DNA of 64,000 nt from contig JAJOHG010000017.1 of NCBI GenBank assembly GCA_021029095.1, positions 558,001-622,000 on the forward strand, written 5' to 3'. Positions 35,312-48,256 of the stretch are shown here, piece after piece. The DNA comes from Phellopilus nigrolimitatus (taxonomy: Eukaryota > Basidiomycota > Agaricomycetes > Hymenochaetales > Hymenochaetaceae). A program made the translations under genes and the position numbers. Under the pieces are notes generated by a model. That model searched no databases and was not told the origin of the DNA. It worked only from the letters and a program-made list of their open reading frames with translations. Numbering within the stretch: the first letter of the stretch is position 1; each line of letters starts with the position of its first letter.

Positions 35312-36175
35312 TCAGGGCTCGAAGGATGGTGCCCAACTATCCAAGCGCAAGCCGCGCCACCAGAGCGACGGACGCTCAGAGACCCCGGCGGAGCTGACCC
35401 GCTCCCAGCGTAGATCAATTTCCCCTGCAAGTAGTCCATGCTGTCCACCCAATGCAGAATTCCATATCACTGTTCCGAAGGTATCAGGCGCTTTTTCTGA
35501 AGCGGAAACAGACTCCGAAAGCGGGGTGAGCGGAAGATGCAGTAGCATGAATGGGAGGGGAGAGGAGAGCGCGCGCAGCACAGTAGCTTTGGTGAAAGCC
35601 GACTCAGAGACGAGAAGTGCAACAGAGGGCAATGGGAGCACAGAGCTCGCCGGGTCAGGCGGCAAGGAATGTCGGAGTAGCACGCCCTCCATCTCGCGTA
35701 CGTAGTTCGGACCGAGCTTCTTGCGCTCGGCCTTGCATTGTGCAAGGACACGTACACGGCGTCTTTGGATTCCCGCGCAGTCTGTCGTAAAGTGGTTTAA
35801 ATCCTCGAACGCATCCGTTCGCAGTTCAGTAGGCGATCGTGAAGATGTCGACTCATGAGTATGAACAGGCGACTCAACCCGCGTTGGGTGTGAAGTCGAA
35901 GAAGGCAGCCACCACCATCCCATCAGGTCAACACCGCCATCGTCCTTGCCACCCACACGAAGGAGAGACATGGAAAGATCGCGCAGTAGAATCGTGGCAC
36001 GACGCTCAAAGGCATTTCCGCGGTGCACCGTTGAAAGCTTCACGGACACTGGATCAGTACCGACTTCAGAGGAAGACGAGGATATCTGACAACGTATTGC
36101 GGGTACCGGTGGTTTGCGTCGTGTCCGGAGTAAGGGAAGACGCAAGCGGGCCAACGTCGCCGCCGCTGCCGACAT
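35312..36175 (-). CDS. RRG7: RRG7-like mitochondrial protein with PD-(D/E)XK nuclease fold
   Basis: One exon, 287 aa. The N-terminus is basic with Arg/Leu/Pro (MSAAAATLARLRLPLLRTRRK), as in a mitochondrial presequence. The core reads GNAFERRATILLRDL, then LLRVGGKDDGGVDLMGWWWLP and later VLAQCKAERKKLGPNYVREMEGVL. This is the D...QxK arrangement of restriction-endonuclease-like folds in the RRG7 (required for respiratory growth 7) family. The C-terminus SLWWRGLRLDSW fits the family end, so the stop at 35312 is trusted. Yeast RRG7 is needed for respiratory growth, but its biochemistry is not known to me. Nuclease activity is inferred from motif only. No intron is seen, unusual for this window. 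Confidence 0.75.
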   Translation of the reverse strand: MSAAAATLARLRLPLLRTRRKPPVPAIRCQISSSSSEVGTDPVSVKLSTVHRGNAFERRATILLRDLSMSLLRVGGKDDGGVDLMGWWWLPSSTSHPTRVESPVHTHESTSSRSPTELRTDAFEDLNHFTTDCAGIQRRRVRVLAQCKAERKKLGPNYVREMEGVLLRHSLPPDPASSVLPLPSVALLVSESAFTKATVLRALSSPLPFMLLHLPLTPLSESVSASEKAPDTFGTVIWNSALGGQHGLLAGEIDLRWERVSSAGVSERPSLWWRGLRLDSWAPSFEP

Positions 36176-38403
36176 TAATACTAATAGAGGGAAAAGAGCG
36201 CCAGAATGAGAGTTCTAGCTTGTCGGCGTTGGCGGACCGTCCAGAAAGTGTTGCATCCTGCCTTATATGGAGCTCAAATCCCATCCGCTTGTGGGAACCA
36301 ACCTCCAAGATGCCGCCTTGTAGTTCAACCTCATGCAAATGACTATTTAAAATGTATAAATGTCACAGAAAGTTGTAAAAAAAATTGCTGTACATACAGA
36401 CAATGAGAATACAGATATAATCGACTCGACTCGACATGGTGGTTGGTTTCCATAGGTATATTTCCATATAAGGCATGATGCAAGACTTTCTGGACTGTGG
36501 ACAACCACCTGTATTTATGACAGCATCTGTCACATGACGTTTACGTCGATTATCGATTACTTGGTGGCTCGTTCGACTTACTCTGAGTCTCTACCGTCTA
36601 CACGATGTCGTCTGCAGGCGCAAAACGTTTACCGGAACCTGGAAACCCTCCCAATGCAAAGAAACCACACTTACATAAAGAATTTGATATCGCCGGATGC
36701 ACATTTCTTCAACGGCTTACGACAAAACTGTGGAAAACGAAAGAGCTAGTCTCAGATCCTCGCAGTTAAACATCTTCGGATCCCTAGCCTGGTTTTATGT
36801 GATCGCTCGAATCACTCCCTGACTTATCCAGATGAGGATTTGTGTGATACTGCTGATGTCAAGTCCGTCTGACTGCGATGCTCTCAAACGTTTAGCAAGC
36901 CTGCTCACGGGGATGCTTGGTCCAAACGTACAAACTGAAAAGTTATCGTCGGTTGCACTCGAACTTTCTAGCCTTGGTCAATACAATTCGATCTAAAAGC
37001 GTTTCACCGCCATTATGCCATCTTCTGTAGGATTGTTTTCCGCCAAGCAGAGAGCCACCGACAAGCAGAAAGACACAAAGGAGTACCTCGTCTCAGTTTC
37101 CTCAAATAACGACAGCTGGTTCTTGGTTTCCTAACATTGTGCTGGTACGAAGTACGTCTACAGCGATATCTTAATCACAAGAGTACGCGAGAAATGTTCC
37201 GTTGGCACTGTTGGCGTACATGCAGTATTATAGTCAAGAAGCTCCATGTGGCATTTAAGGACGCGATAATGCACTTCAGTCACTCTGTGGAGGTTTCCGA
37301 AATTTTTTGTCTTAACCGGAAATTCCTATTGCGCTTGGGGCAGGCGTCATCTGCGCGAGCTGTCAAGGCAATTTGGATTTGTTCATCCATTTTGCTACTT
37401 CGACAAGGTCTTAGGCAGAAATAATGTTTCTGCCATTCTTTTTCAGGTAAAGAATGACCATTGGTCAGCCACATCCGTATCCTCTTGACGCGATGGTTTT
37501 TCTCACTATAAGATCGGCATCTTCGACGAAGCATGTGACACTGTTCCGGAGGATCTGACATTGTCGCCTCTCTTGCATCTAGCAAGACCTTCATGCGGAA
37601 CTTCACGGTGACGACCGTAACTCCAAGGCGCAGCTGAAGAAGGTGAGGAAGGAAACGGGAAAAGTGAAGAAGGGGAAGGGAAAGAAAGGGCAGTGGATGA
37701 AAAGAAGTCCAAACCTCGTCGCGATCGTCAATACACCGCGTATGATTTTTACGTTGGAGGTCTGGAGGAAGTGGGACCAGAACCCGCAGCACATAAGTCG
37801 TTGCTGGACGTCTCAGGAGCATGGAGTGACGTGTACAGAAGTCCGAATAAGATAGCAGAGAGCACTTGCAGGTCTCAGGCTCCGGGCGCGGGGACGCATA
37901 AATCTCATTGGAAGAGGATACAAATGAGGAGATCGTGGAAGTCGGAAGTCGGCACGAATGCTGGCGAAGGCCAGGACCCGAATGCTATGAATGTTGAGGG
38001 AATATAAAATATCTCAGATCACTTTTGCTATGACCATTACTCTGTATTGTATTCAATGTTCATCAACGTTTTCGCTTGTGCGGATGGATTGCTCTGCATC
38101 TAGACTTGCATACACTGTAAAATACAAATATGATGCTTATTCTAGCACTCACACCACGCATCGAAATGTGTCTTTTATTCATTTCCCCCAAATTATCGAT
38201 TCTGAAGTTCATTTTGGAGGAGCTTCTGTATCGACTTTGACTTATGCTCGAAGTACTTAGGGGCGGTCTTATGTAAGCGCCAACGTTCAACGTTGCTCAA
38301 GCAGCGTCACTGCCGCTGAATTCCGACGACGACTATCCTCACCCCTCACCTCTGTACACTCTGCTCCGCGCTCCGATACGACCTTTACGACGGGCTCTCT
38401 TAA
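36176..38403. other. 2.2-kb region without a confident gene
   Basis: No exon recognised. A 54-codon frame at 36605-36769 with a plausible start context (MSSAGAKRLPEPGNPPNAKK) could be a small gene or remnant. A Lys-rich frame at 37640-37750 resembles low-complexity coding sequence but is not continuous. The last 120 bp are the IQGAP promoter/leader. Confidence 0.4.
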
Positions 38404-41400
38404 ATGGATCGCTCAAATTCCGTTTCCTCGACGTCCTCCTCGACGTCGCGGCACGACACAGAACCCTTCGCCTACCAGACCCGTATCTTGGCGCGCACCT
38501 CATCGACGTCGCGTCAGAACTCAGCGCTGCCGAAGGCTGGGGTACTGAAGGCGACAAGCTCGCATACGGGGAGCAGGAGATGGGCCCCATCGCATCGCGC
38601 CGGTACCAGCATCGACTCAGTCAGGGGGAAGTGGGAGGAACGCGCGCGTACCGAGGCCGCTCTCAACAATCAGTCGAGCCCGTCAAGGAGCAGTTTCAGC
38701 ACAGACGATACGCAATCCACAGCCCCCTCGTCTCCTTCCACACCCGAATTCCAGCTAGATAGTAGGCCATCGCCGCCACGTTCGTTTCATTCGACAAATG
38801 CAGGACTTGCGGGCGACAAGTCCTCATCCACGCCGACTCTCCTTAAACGACACACGATGCCCGACCCGATCGTCGCGTCTCCATTGTCACCGAATAGCAC
38901 GGGTATCAGCGTTGTCTCTCCCGAGCCGCTATCGTTCTCATCCATTTCGACGCCTGCGACACAGCGCATACACTTTCCGATGTCCAGCCCTTCAGTCGCG
39001 TCCAGGCGCCAGAAATTCGACAGTAACACCGACACTCTTACGGGCACAGACTCGTCTAGCACTCTAGGAACATTATCTTCACGGTCTGGAAGATCAGTCG
39101 ACTTCGATTCTATTATGAAGGATACTAGATCACCAGTTGCCGACTCTTTGAACGGTGTTCCTTCGGCATCTTCAACTGAGGATGTAAGCCCGGGACGACT
39201 ACGATCAACCTCACTTTATGGATCTCCACATTTTTCGACGCCCTCTAGGCAGGATTTGCGAGCCTCGATGTCTCAAGACAGGTTTACTCGTCCATCTTCG
39301 CCCGACAAGGCTGTGCGACCCTCTTCACCTGACAAGTCTACTTGGCAGATGAATACTCCCTCGTCTGGCAACTCTGCTCTTCCTTCTTTTCCCGAAAAGC
39401 CTACTCGACAGGTGAATCTGCCTTCCGCTGACAAGGTTGCCAGACAGTCCTCGCTTGATTCTTCTAGAAGGACTTTCTCCCCGACTAACAAGCAGGACTT
39501 GTTCACACCTTCCTCCCCAGACAAATCTGTTTTGTCCAAGCCTATTACCCTTCCAAGAAGAAACTCTGTGAAAGACTCGCCCTTCCTTCGCCCTTCTTCC
39601 CCAGCACTAGAGACCTCTTCGAATCTCAATCCATCCACTCCTTCATATCGCCCACCTCCTGTTGCACCATCTTCGTTCTCGAACGCCTCTTCGTCAGCCA
39701 TGTCCCCAACTCCATATCGTAGCTCGTATATGGCGAACAAGAAAGCAGGAGCTTATGGTGACATATCTGTTGTCGGAAGGAGACTTGGCCGCCATCTACC
39801 GCGAATTGCAAGCGGAGACGGGAACGAGGATCCCGAACCTGAGCCTGAGCCTGAACCCGAAAAGAGACTCTCACCGATGCCAGAAAAAGTTATTTCTGAA
39901 ATGCCTGCAGAGAAGTCTTTTGAGGAGAAGTCTTTTGAGCCAAATCCACGACTTCAAAGGCTAGAGCGTAGGGAGAAGCGTCTAAGAGAATGGAAGCTGG
40001 AAATGGATCGCGAGCCACTGCCTCCCCCTAAGACCAACAATCATAGCCCAAGCATGGAGTCCTTCGTTATGCCTCACTCTTCCGATGATGTTGCAGGTAT
40101 TCCCGGTCGAAAGCGTCTGTCCCGCGACGTTGTTGCACCCCCATCTCCTCTTGGCGGGCATCTTTCGTATTCATCCATGCCACTTCCGTCTTCCCGTATG
40201 GGCGTGCGCGGTGGCCTCTGGGCAGACACACAGCGTCATCTTCTGCGTGCGTACGAGTATCTGTGTCACGTCGGAGAGGCGCAGCAGTGGATTGAGGGCT
40301 GTCTTGGCGAGGAACTCGGGTTCGGTGTAGTGGAGATGGAGGAGAGCCTCAGGAATGGTGTTGTTTTAGCGAAACTTTCACGTGTTTTTCTGGGAGAAGG
40401 AGTAGTGAAGAGGATCTTTGAGGTGAGATCTGTCACGAAAACTCATAAGTCGATCGAAAACTAATTACAGTTACTCGTTTGCAGGCGCCGAAGCTCGATT
40501 ACCGGCAGACAGATAACATCAATCATTTCTTCTTCTTCATCCGCCATGTTGGCCTGCCAGAGGTATTCAGCCTCCTCTTTTCACACTGCTTGTTTCTCAC
40601 TGCCTTGGTTAAGTGCTTCATCTTTGAAACAACTGATCTATACAATAAGAAGAATATCCCGAAGGTCATTTACTGCATTCACGCACTGAGGCATGGTCTC
40701 GATTTATTATTGAATTGCATACACGCTGACCGTACGAATTAGTCATTTGCTTGCCCGTCGAGGCTTAGCGGAACGTATAGGCAATCTTCTTGGTCAACTT
40801 AAATTTTCTGATGATCAGCTACAACGCGTGGAGAAAGGACTGAAGGATGCTGGCGTCCCTATGCCAAACTTTGGTGCTGTTGGTCGCGAACTCGCCAAGG
40901 AGATTAATGAGGAGCCTGAGGTAGAAGTCGAGACAGAAGAAGAGCGTGAGTACATCCTTGTTTTACTCTATAATGTTATCATTAAGCTTACGGTCGTACA
41001 AGGTCGAGACCGGCTTCTTCTTGAGAATGAGGAATCCATCGTGGGATTACAAGCCGTTATGCGAGGGTTTCTGGTCCGCAAGGATCAGGCTACACATCAC
41101 GCTCGTATGCGTTTGGCAGAACGTTATATTGTCAGGTTTCAAGCGCGTTGCCGAGGCGTCGCGTCAAGGCAGCGTACTTACGACCAACGCAAGCAGAAAG
41201 CGGACTTTTCACCATGGATTCTTGCTATCCAAACTCATGCGCGTGGTCTGATCGCTAGACGAGCATGGCAGGAGCGCCTTGCGTGCGTGCATGCTATAAC
41301 AAAGAATATCATCAAAGTCCAGGCGCAGTCCCGTGGTATACTTGAAAGACGTCGTTTTGCGCGTCTGAGGGCTGCTCTAGTCAAGAGTAAAGTTTCGGTG

Positions 41401-44400
41401 CTGAAACTTCAAGCTGCCGCTCGTGCAAAGCTTGTGAAGAAGAGCCATCAGCAGTTGCATAAGACGCTCGGACAAACGAAGATCGTGCAAGGCGTCGTGG
41501 GTTTACAAGCTGCCAGTCGGGCGCTGCTCGTCCGCCGCAAGATCGCACGCAAGATGGAAGCATTGAAAAAGGCGGAGAGTAACGTAATTTCTTTACAAGC
41601 TCATGTGCGTGGACTTCTCGTGCGCAGGCATGTACGAAATCAACTCGCCAAGCTCGACGATGCTGCTGAGGTGGTCGTTCGTATCCAAGCAGCGGCCAGG
41701 TGTTACCTTGCGCGTAAGCGCCTGCTCAACCTCATTCGCGGGCTGAGGCGCGCTACACCGGCCATCGTAGCTGTTCAAGCGTTTTCGCGCGCAAATCTGC
41801 AGCGCAAGCAGCACAAAGCCTTGAACAAGGCTCTCGGTGAAGTAGAGGTGATATCGGCTGTGGGAAACTTGCAGGCATTGGCACGTGCCACGCTAGTGCG
41901 GAAGAAGAATCAGGAGCAAAGCAAAAAGTTGGAGTTCCTCCAGCCCGACATCGTTGGCTTTCAGGCAGTCGCACGCGGCGCTCTCGTCCGGAGAGACTTC
42001 ATCGCATGGCGGGACCATCTGCGAAACAGCTATACTGAGGCGACGCACCTTCAGGCACTCTTTCGCGGCTTGGTTGAGCGCCGCAAATTTACGGAGAAAA
42101 TGAAGTACTACCGTGCGAACTTGGAGAAGGTCATCAAGATCCAGTCTTTGTATCGTGCGAAGGAGACGAGAGACCAATACCGCCAGCTCACGCTTGGGCA
42201 TAATGTCAACGTTGGGACAATCAAGAACTTTGTTCACCTGCTTGACGATTCAGAAGCAGACTTCGAGGATGAGATTGAGGTAGAGCGCCTGCGGAAGCGT
42301 GTCGTACAGAGCATCCGCGCAAATCAGGCGCTCGAAACGGAAGTCAACGAACTTGACGTGAAGATTGCGCTCGTCGTGCAGAATGTAAAAAGCTTTGAAG
42401 AACTCATTAAAGCTCGCAGACGGAATGACAGCAATGCCGCGAACGCATCCCGTGCTAGTGTGCTCGCGGCGCACGGTGACCCATTTGCAGGCCCGAGTTC
42501 GCTTGACCATGAGACGAAACGCAAGCTCGAGCTTTATCAGCAACTTTTCTATCTTTTACAGACCCGCAGCGATTATCTTGGCAAGCTCTTCCATCAGCTT
42601 GCTAAAGTGGATATACCCGCCAAAAACAAGAAGCTGGTGGAGCGTGTCGTGTTAATGCTTTTCGGTTATGGTCAGGACAGGCGGGAAGAGTATTTGTTGC
42701 TTAAGCTTTTTCAGGTATGTTTTATTCTCTGACAAAACGCAGTTTACTTAACAAACTAAAATATGTGATACTCCTTACAGACTTCTGTGAGAGCTGAAAT
42801 TGCGATCGCACCCTCCGTGGTATCAGCGATGCAAGACATACCTATATATTTGTCCTATCGCATTGCAGTATGGACGCACTAAGCAAGTCACGTATGTCCG
42901 AGACACGCTGCAGCCTCTCATATTGACTGTCATCAATACTATTGTCGATCACGAAACTGATGAAAAGCTGGATCTGGAGACCGACCCATGCATTGTAAGT
43001 GCTTGGTAGCTACCTTATCTTAACACTTACTCAGATGCCCGATAACAGATCTATCGCTCAAGAATTAACATTGAAGAAATGAAGACTGGCATGAGAAGCA
43101 ACAAACCGAAGGATATTAGCTATCGCGATGCCGTCATGGATCCTGATACCCGTGCAGTGTTCATTCGGAGTAAGCCTTGAAATCCATTTGTGCAAAATTT
43201 ATTGCGAACAAACTCTCGCCGCAGATCTTCAGAGGTTACATGCTTTAAGTAGAGATTTCGTTAATGCGATCGTTGTCTCTACGAAGAAGATGCCGTATGG
43301 TATGCGCTTTCTTCTCCGCGAGCTTTTAGCTTCTCTCAAGGTTTGTTTATTTTATTTATTCTATACTTAATTGTACTCATGGCTTCGCAGACTAAGTTCC
43401 CAAACCAGACGGATGAAGATTATACGATCCCTCTTGGCAAACTTCTTTTCTTTCGCTACATCAATCCAGCTATTGTGTAAGCGTCGCAAGCTTATACACA
43501 CCATTGTCTTGTGTTGATTTCTTCTTGACAGCGCACCAGAGACATTTGACATCGTGCCGAACACAATTGACATTGCTGATCGGAAGAATCTAGCGCAAAT
43601 TTCGAAAATGCTTAGCCAAATTACGCAAGGGAAGGAATTTGGCGAAGACGATCCTTGTCTCAGTCCTCTCAATAAATACGTGGCGGAAGCCATCAAACAA
43701 ATGAGGACGTGGATTTTCGAAGGTGAATATGATTCATGCATGCGACATCGTTTTGATAACAAAAACCCATGTAGTTGCCAATGTTCCGGATGCTGAGACT
43801 CAGTATCACGCAAACGAGTTTTTGGATGTCGCCGTTCAACCCAAGCCAATATACATATCCCCTAATGAGGTTTACTCTATGCATTCTCTATTGTCGCAGA
43901 ACCTTGAACGTTTGGCACCATCTCGGGACGACCCTCTTCGAAGCATTCTTATGGAACTTGGCGGTGTTCCGAATCAGGCTACCGAAGAACTAAATGTCGC
44001 TCGTGATGCTGCCATCACTTTGGAGCTTACGAACCGTTTTGCGAATGTCAAGGGTGAGTCTTCTGCAGTGAAAGGGTCAGGTGCTTTGTTTGACTTCCGT
44101 GCGGAAATGTTACAGATCCGCATGCCGAAGAGAAAGCGCTTTGGGTACAAGGGAAACGTGCTGTTCTTGCAATTCTTCGAGTGCAGCCAGCTAGAGATCT
44201 TGTAGAGTGCTTGATGCAACCTGTATCCGAGGAGCACGAGATGTTCTGGGAGGATATCGTCGACCGAGAGCTAATGACTGATCATATGCGCCAACGGCAA
44301 CGACGGATGCCTTCCACAACTGGGGCAGAATCGGCCTATCGATTGGACGACATTCGATCGTCAGTGTCTTTTCCACCAACCGCGTTTAAGCGACGTGCTA

Positions 44401-45203
44401 ACTGATCCTTTGTAGACTGACATTCAGGGAAGTGAAGGCCCATGCTATCTATTTCCTTCTGGAGCTTGAAAAGCAGGATAAAGTGACTCGTGAGGATGGA
44501 TATCAAGGGATCCTAAATGCTATAGCAGGTGACGTACGCAGCAAACACCGGAAGCGGCTTCAGCGTCAGCAAGAACTTGCCAGCATGAACGAAGCTTTGC
44601 AGCATCTTACCGATCGCAAGAAATACTATGAAGAGCAAATCAAGCACTATAATAACTATATCGAGACGGCGATGAATACCATGCAGAAGGGGAAGAGGTA
44701 GGTCTCCCAAATAATTTAGTTCCTACATTTCACTGATACCTTGCTTTGCCATAAATATAGTAAAAAGCGATTCGTCATGCCGTTTACGAAGCAATACTTT
44801 CATCTTCGAGATCTACAGCGATCAGGGAAGTCGGCAAAATTCGGCTCCTTCAGATACAGTGCCCAATATCTGTATGATAAAGGAATTCTTCTGTCAATCG
44901 ACAAGTACTCTCCACGCCAGTTCGATCGCATCGACTTGGTACTCGCCTCCAACAAGACGGGTCATTTCGATATAGAGCTTCATACTAAAACCCTTGGGAT
45001 ATCTGCACTGGTCGCTGAGACTGAGATCCGTATGGAAGATCTCCTTCAGGCTCAGTTTGAGAACCGTGTCTACTTTCCGCTGTTCGATGGTATGGCAAAG
45101 TTCAACTTGAATCTCCTCTTGTATCAGATCAACAAGAAGTAAGTCCTGTTCTACTTCCTCTTATTACTTCGATTTGTTGACGATTTTATAGATTTTATGT
45201 TTG
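38404..45203 (+). CDS. IQG1: IQGAP-family cytokinesis scaffold (Rng2/Iqg1)
   Basis: About 16 exons, about 1,987 aa. In order: a 600-residue disordered N-terminus full of SSPDK/Ser-Pro motifs; a calponin-homology domain (about 603-735; LWADTQRHLLRAYEYL, HFFFFIRHVGLPE); about 13 IQ motifs (about 778-1160; GLQAVMRGFLVRK style); a GAP-related domain with PYGMRF, FFRYINPAIVAPETFD and VANVPDAETQ; and a RasGAP_C domain ending in KFYV. It scaffolds actin, myosin light chain and formin at the contractile ring or septum. The intron 40691-40742 has a GC donor. The join around 42820-42868 is unresolved: a 49-nt intron keeps frame but drops residues other family members have. Exon ends: 40422, 40562, 40690, 40945, 42714, 42819, 42994, 43169, 43340, 43476, 43722, 44053, 44359, 44697, 45138. 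Confidence 0.92.
40691..40742 (+). other. GC-AG intron in the IQGAP gene
   Basis: The donor is AG|GCATGG and the acceptor AATTAG. The join gives IHAL-S-HLLARRG in the calponin-homology region and keeps frame, whereas the nearby GT does not. Confidence 0.75.
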
Positions 45204-45418
45204 AAGCTGCCTTCTGTTCTACTGTTGCTTTAAAACTTGTCTTTTTATCATTTATTCGTTGTCTTTCTTATTTACACACTGATCCTTTCACTGTATGGGT
45301 AACACATAGCTCATGTATCTATACTTAACGAACATCACGAAAGACATGACTAACGAGCAAACAAAGACACTGTACTGATTTTTTATCTTTTCGTGTCAAG
45401 CGCACTAGATAGATTATC

Positions 45419-47765
45419 TTACAGAGTGAAACGGAAGTCGGGGCTTCTGTCTCCAATTGGAGCTCGTGTCTTCCCAGCGTCCCAAAGCTCTTGATACTTC
45501 TCAACGTTTCCTTGGCGCTTTCCTTCTGCTCGAGCTTTATTTTCCCATATGCAATACAGTCTGTATTGAGAAGCATGGTCAGAGAAGTGCCTGCGCCAAG
45601 ACTTGTGTTTTTAGGACATACACATTAGCCGCGACAAGAACCCAGCTCAAGCAGACGAACGCAAGGGAGATTGTGTGTCCTCGGATGTACCGGGGTGCTT
45701 GATCTGCAGAAGACCAGAAGGTATGAAAGAACCGTCAGATGCATTCACGGGAGCGGAGAAGAATGTTCCTACCTGCCGTATAAACAAATGTTGCAATAAA
45801 TCCTCTAAATATATGACATTGTTAATAATACTTCCGATTGTTTTTTAATAAAGCAAGGCGCACCCTGTATTTGCGATCATCAGCTGTAGCGCACTATAAA
45901 AGTAATCAATGGGTAAACAATACGAAGGATCTTGAATGTGCGTTACGTTGTGGTCGCCTTCTTGTAATGTCCGCTTGAATTGTTGGGAAGAATCGACAGG
46001 ATGCAGGGTCCAGAAGGATACCTTAATAATAGTAAAATAAGACTGTATAAGTGCAACCCGAGAAATGACATACACTCCTGCAGCCATAAGGAAGACCGCT
46101 GCATAGCGTCCATTATTCGTCTCCGCCTTTATCGCCAGAACATAGCCTTTGATCTCAAATAAGCAGATAGACAAGGGATGGAAAACGTTTGTAAAGTACC
46201 GGCTATAGTCATAGGCAAACAAATCAGAATAAACGGTCCACGCCATTTCAGACAGTCAGCAAGGACGGCGACCACGACTGCACAAAATCAATGGACGTCC
46301 AAAGGATAATATCAGAAAGGTTACCTGTAAGAACGACCGCGGGGACGTATGGTGGCACCGTGTGCAATTGTGCAGCACCTCCAGAGAATCCCAGTCCTGA
46401 TATTATTGTCGGTCTGAAAAGCGTTAACATGACACTCAACAAATAAATCGGAGATGTATGCAGCTTACAGAAAAAGGGAGTAGGAGTATAGGCTGACTAT
46501 GAGGCCCTTCGAATATCAAAGACTTCGATTTTTTCAAAGACAGAGAGTGTACAAATGCTCATACCAAATAGGACAAACCAGTGAGCCAAACCTGGACATC
46601 CACGCATCCTTTGCCCCATGTCAGAATATATCTCAACCAAATGAACTCAAGGTTTACCTCGAATGACTTCGCCCCACTCGAACTGCTCTTCCTCCTGATT
46701 AACAGTCTCCTGACTTGGGCGGACCAGTGCGGTTCGCCTAGTTTGCTGGTTTCCGTCTTTTTCTTGCTGGATCCCCTGCGCTGCCTCTGACAAGGGAACT
46801 TGCGAGACTGTTGCATTACCAGAGCGGAACCGACGCACTTGCGGAAGGGGTGAATTAGTAACGTCGAACAACAAATCATTTCCAACAGACCACTAACATG
46901 CAAATGCCTTTTCTTCTGCAGACAGAAACTTCGCGGACGAAATATCTGCTGGGAGAAGCATCGTGGCAATAGCTCCAATCAGGATGGTGGCAATTCCCTC
47001 GAGTATGAAAATCCATCGCCATCCTGCGATACCGCCCACGCCGTCCATCTTGAGTATTGCGGTTGCGAGTAAACCTTGGGAAGTAAAAGTCGTTACGATC
47101 CATCATTTATCTTAGACACTTCAATTGAAATACCTCCAAATGCTCCAGACAGTGACGCTTAAGATAGTCTCCCTTCAGAAGGTGTGATCCGCAAGAGTCC
47201 AGTGGACACTCACCTGACGCATAAAAGACGCCAACTCTGAAGTTTCCCTCAGAGCAAAACTTAGCAACTATGATTTGTATGCTCACCTCAACTGAAGCTC
47301 GTGCCTCTTGTAAATGGTACTCAGATATAAGATCTGTTAAGGACTGGTAAGGCTAATTTGAATGGTCAGGAGTGATTCATTACTCACGATCCCAGGAAGA
47401 AGACCACCCTCGCACAAACCGAGCATGAAACGAATAGCAACTAATCCACTAAAGTTTTGAACGAGGCCGCTAAGGGTGGTCACTAAACCCCAAATAGCGA
47501 CGATGAAGGGAAGCCAACGGCTAGGTTTCATTTTTTTCAGAATCCAATTTGAAGCTGTGAAATGTGGAACGAATATATCTTCGACGTCGTCATATGTAAA
47601 AGACAGAAGACTTACGTAGTTCCGACAGTATATAGCTTAACAAGCAGTCAGGAAGAGGAAGGATATTGCTTTTGAAGTACGTACGAAACATAGAACACTG
47701 ATGATTATAAGTAAAGCTATCGTATTCTGAGTGTTCATAAGAACATACCTGCGAGCGCCGTGTTA
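45419..47765 (-). pseudogene. 3' part of a DAL5-type MFS anion permease gene, separated by a transposon
   Basis: Read on the minus strand from 47765, exons continue the permease begun at 58710. Recognisable segments in order: NTALA, SELPSNWILKKMKPSRW, GLCEGGLLPGI, ILYLSTIYKRHELQLRVG, GWRWIFILEGIATILIGA, FLSAEEKAFA, PTIISGLGFSG, AVVVAVLADCLKWRGPFI, LPNNSSGHYKKATTTALQLMIANTG, DQAPRYIRGH and ending SPDFRFTL. All introns have GT-AG ends and keep frame, with no stop or indel. The family (Dal5/Tna1/Vht1; allantoate, nicotinate and related anions) has 12 membrane spans. The substrate here is unknown. The gene is broken only by the element at 47766-58349. Confidence 0.85.
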
Positions 47766-48256
47766 TTGCCGTTTTCATAATTGTTGGCGGAGCTTGAAAT
47801 ATTGCTGTTTTTGGAGCTTCAGCTGCTCGCAGAAAAGTAAATGCATAATATCTCAGCCAATACTGCATGGATTCCAAAGTTTGAACTTGGGGCCACTGCC
47901 CATGAGTAAGATATTTATATATCTGAAATAGAAAAATTGAAAGAAGAGCAAGTTGTTGCAGCAAAATTCGAGTACTGCGTAATTTTGGCAAAGTTGAGGT
48001 CGTCACATGTCAGCCAAGAAGATGTGTATGCATTATATCTCTGGTATTTTTGCATGAATTCAAAAAATTCAACTTGTACTCAGTGTGCATAGTCATTCTT
48101 CATGTATTTGTGTGGAGCTCATGCTGGTATCTGGGTGGCTCATTTTCATAAAATTCGATTACTGGGCACTTTGGGCGATCCTCATTTGTAGGTCTGAGAG
48201 GTATATGCATCGTAATTCAGGCAATTCTGCATGAAATCTGTTGACATAACTTGCAG
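47766..48256 (+). repeat. Left terminal inverted repeat of the 10.6-kb transposon
   Basis: About 491 bp, near-identical by eye to the reverse complement of 57858-58349. Differences appear only in the last 20 bp before the copies diverge (after TTGCAG). Confidence 0.92.

Noticed and set aside
36605..36769. Possible small gene of 54 codons
   Set aside because: Good start context but no family, no following exon that joins cleanly, and it sits in a gene-poor stretch. Kept only as a remark.
37280..37822. 180-codon minus-strand frame in the 36-38 kb gap
   Set aside because: Low-complexity Pro/Leu/Phe stretch from a purine-rich plus strand; no motif, no plausible gene structure.
46440..46580. Apparent stop or frameshift in the permease after GLSYL (TTG GTA TGA)
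   Set aside because: A 59-nt intron with donor gtatga and acceptor ending cgaag joins TTG to GGC in frame and restores the family sequence toward PTIISGLG.
47590..48006. 138-codon minus-strand frame in the left TIR, repeated at 58109-58441 on plus
   Set aside because: The frame exists because both TIRs are copies. It runs across the insertion boundary into different flanks and resembles no protein, so it is treated as repeat sequence.
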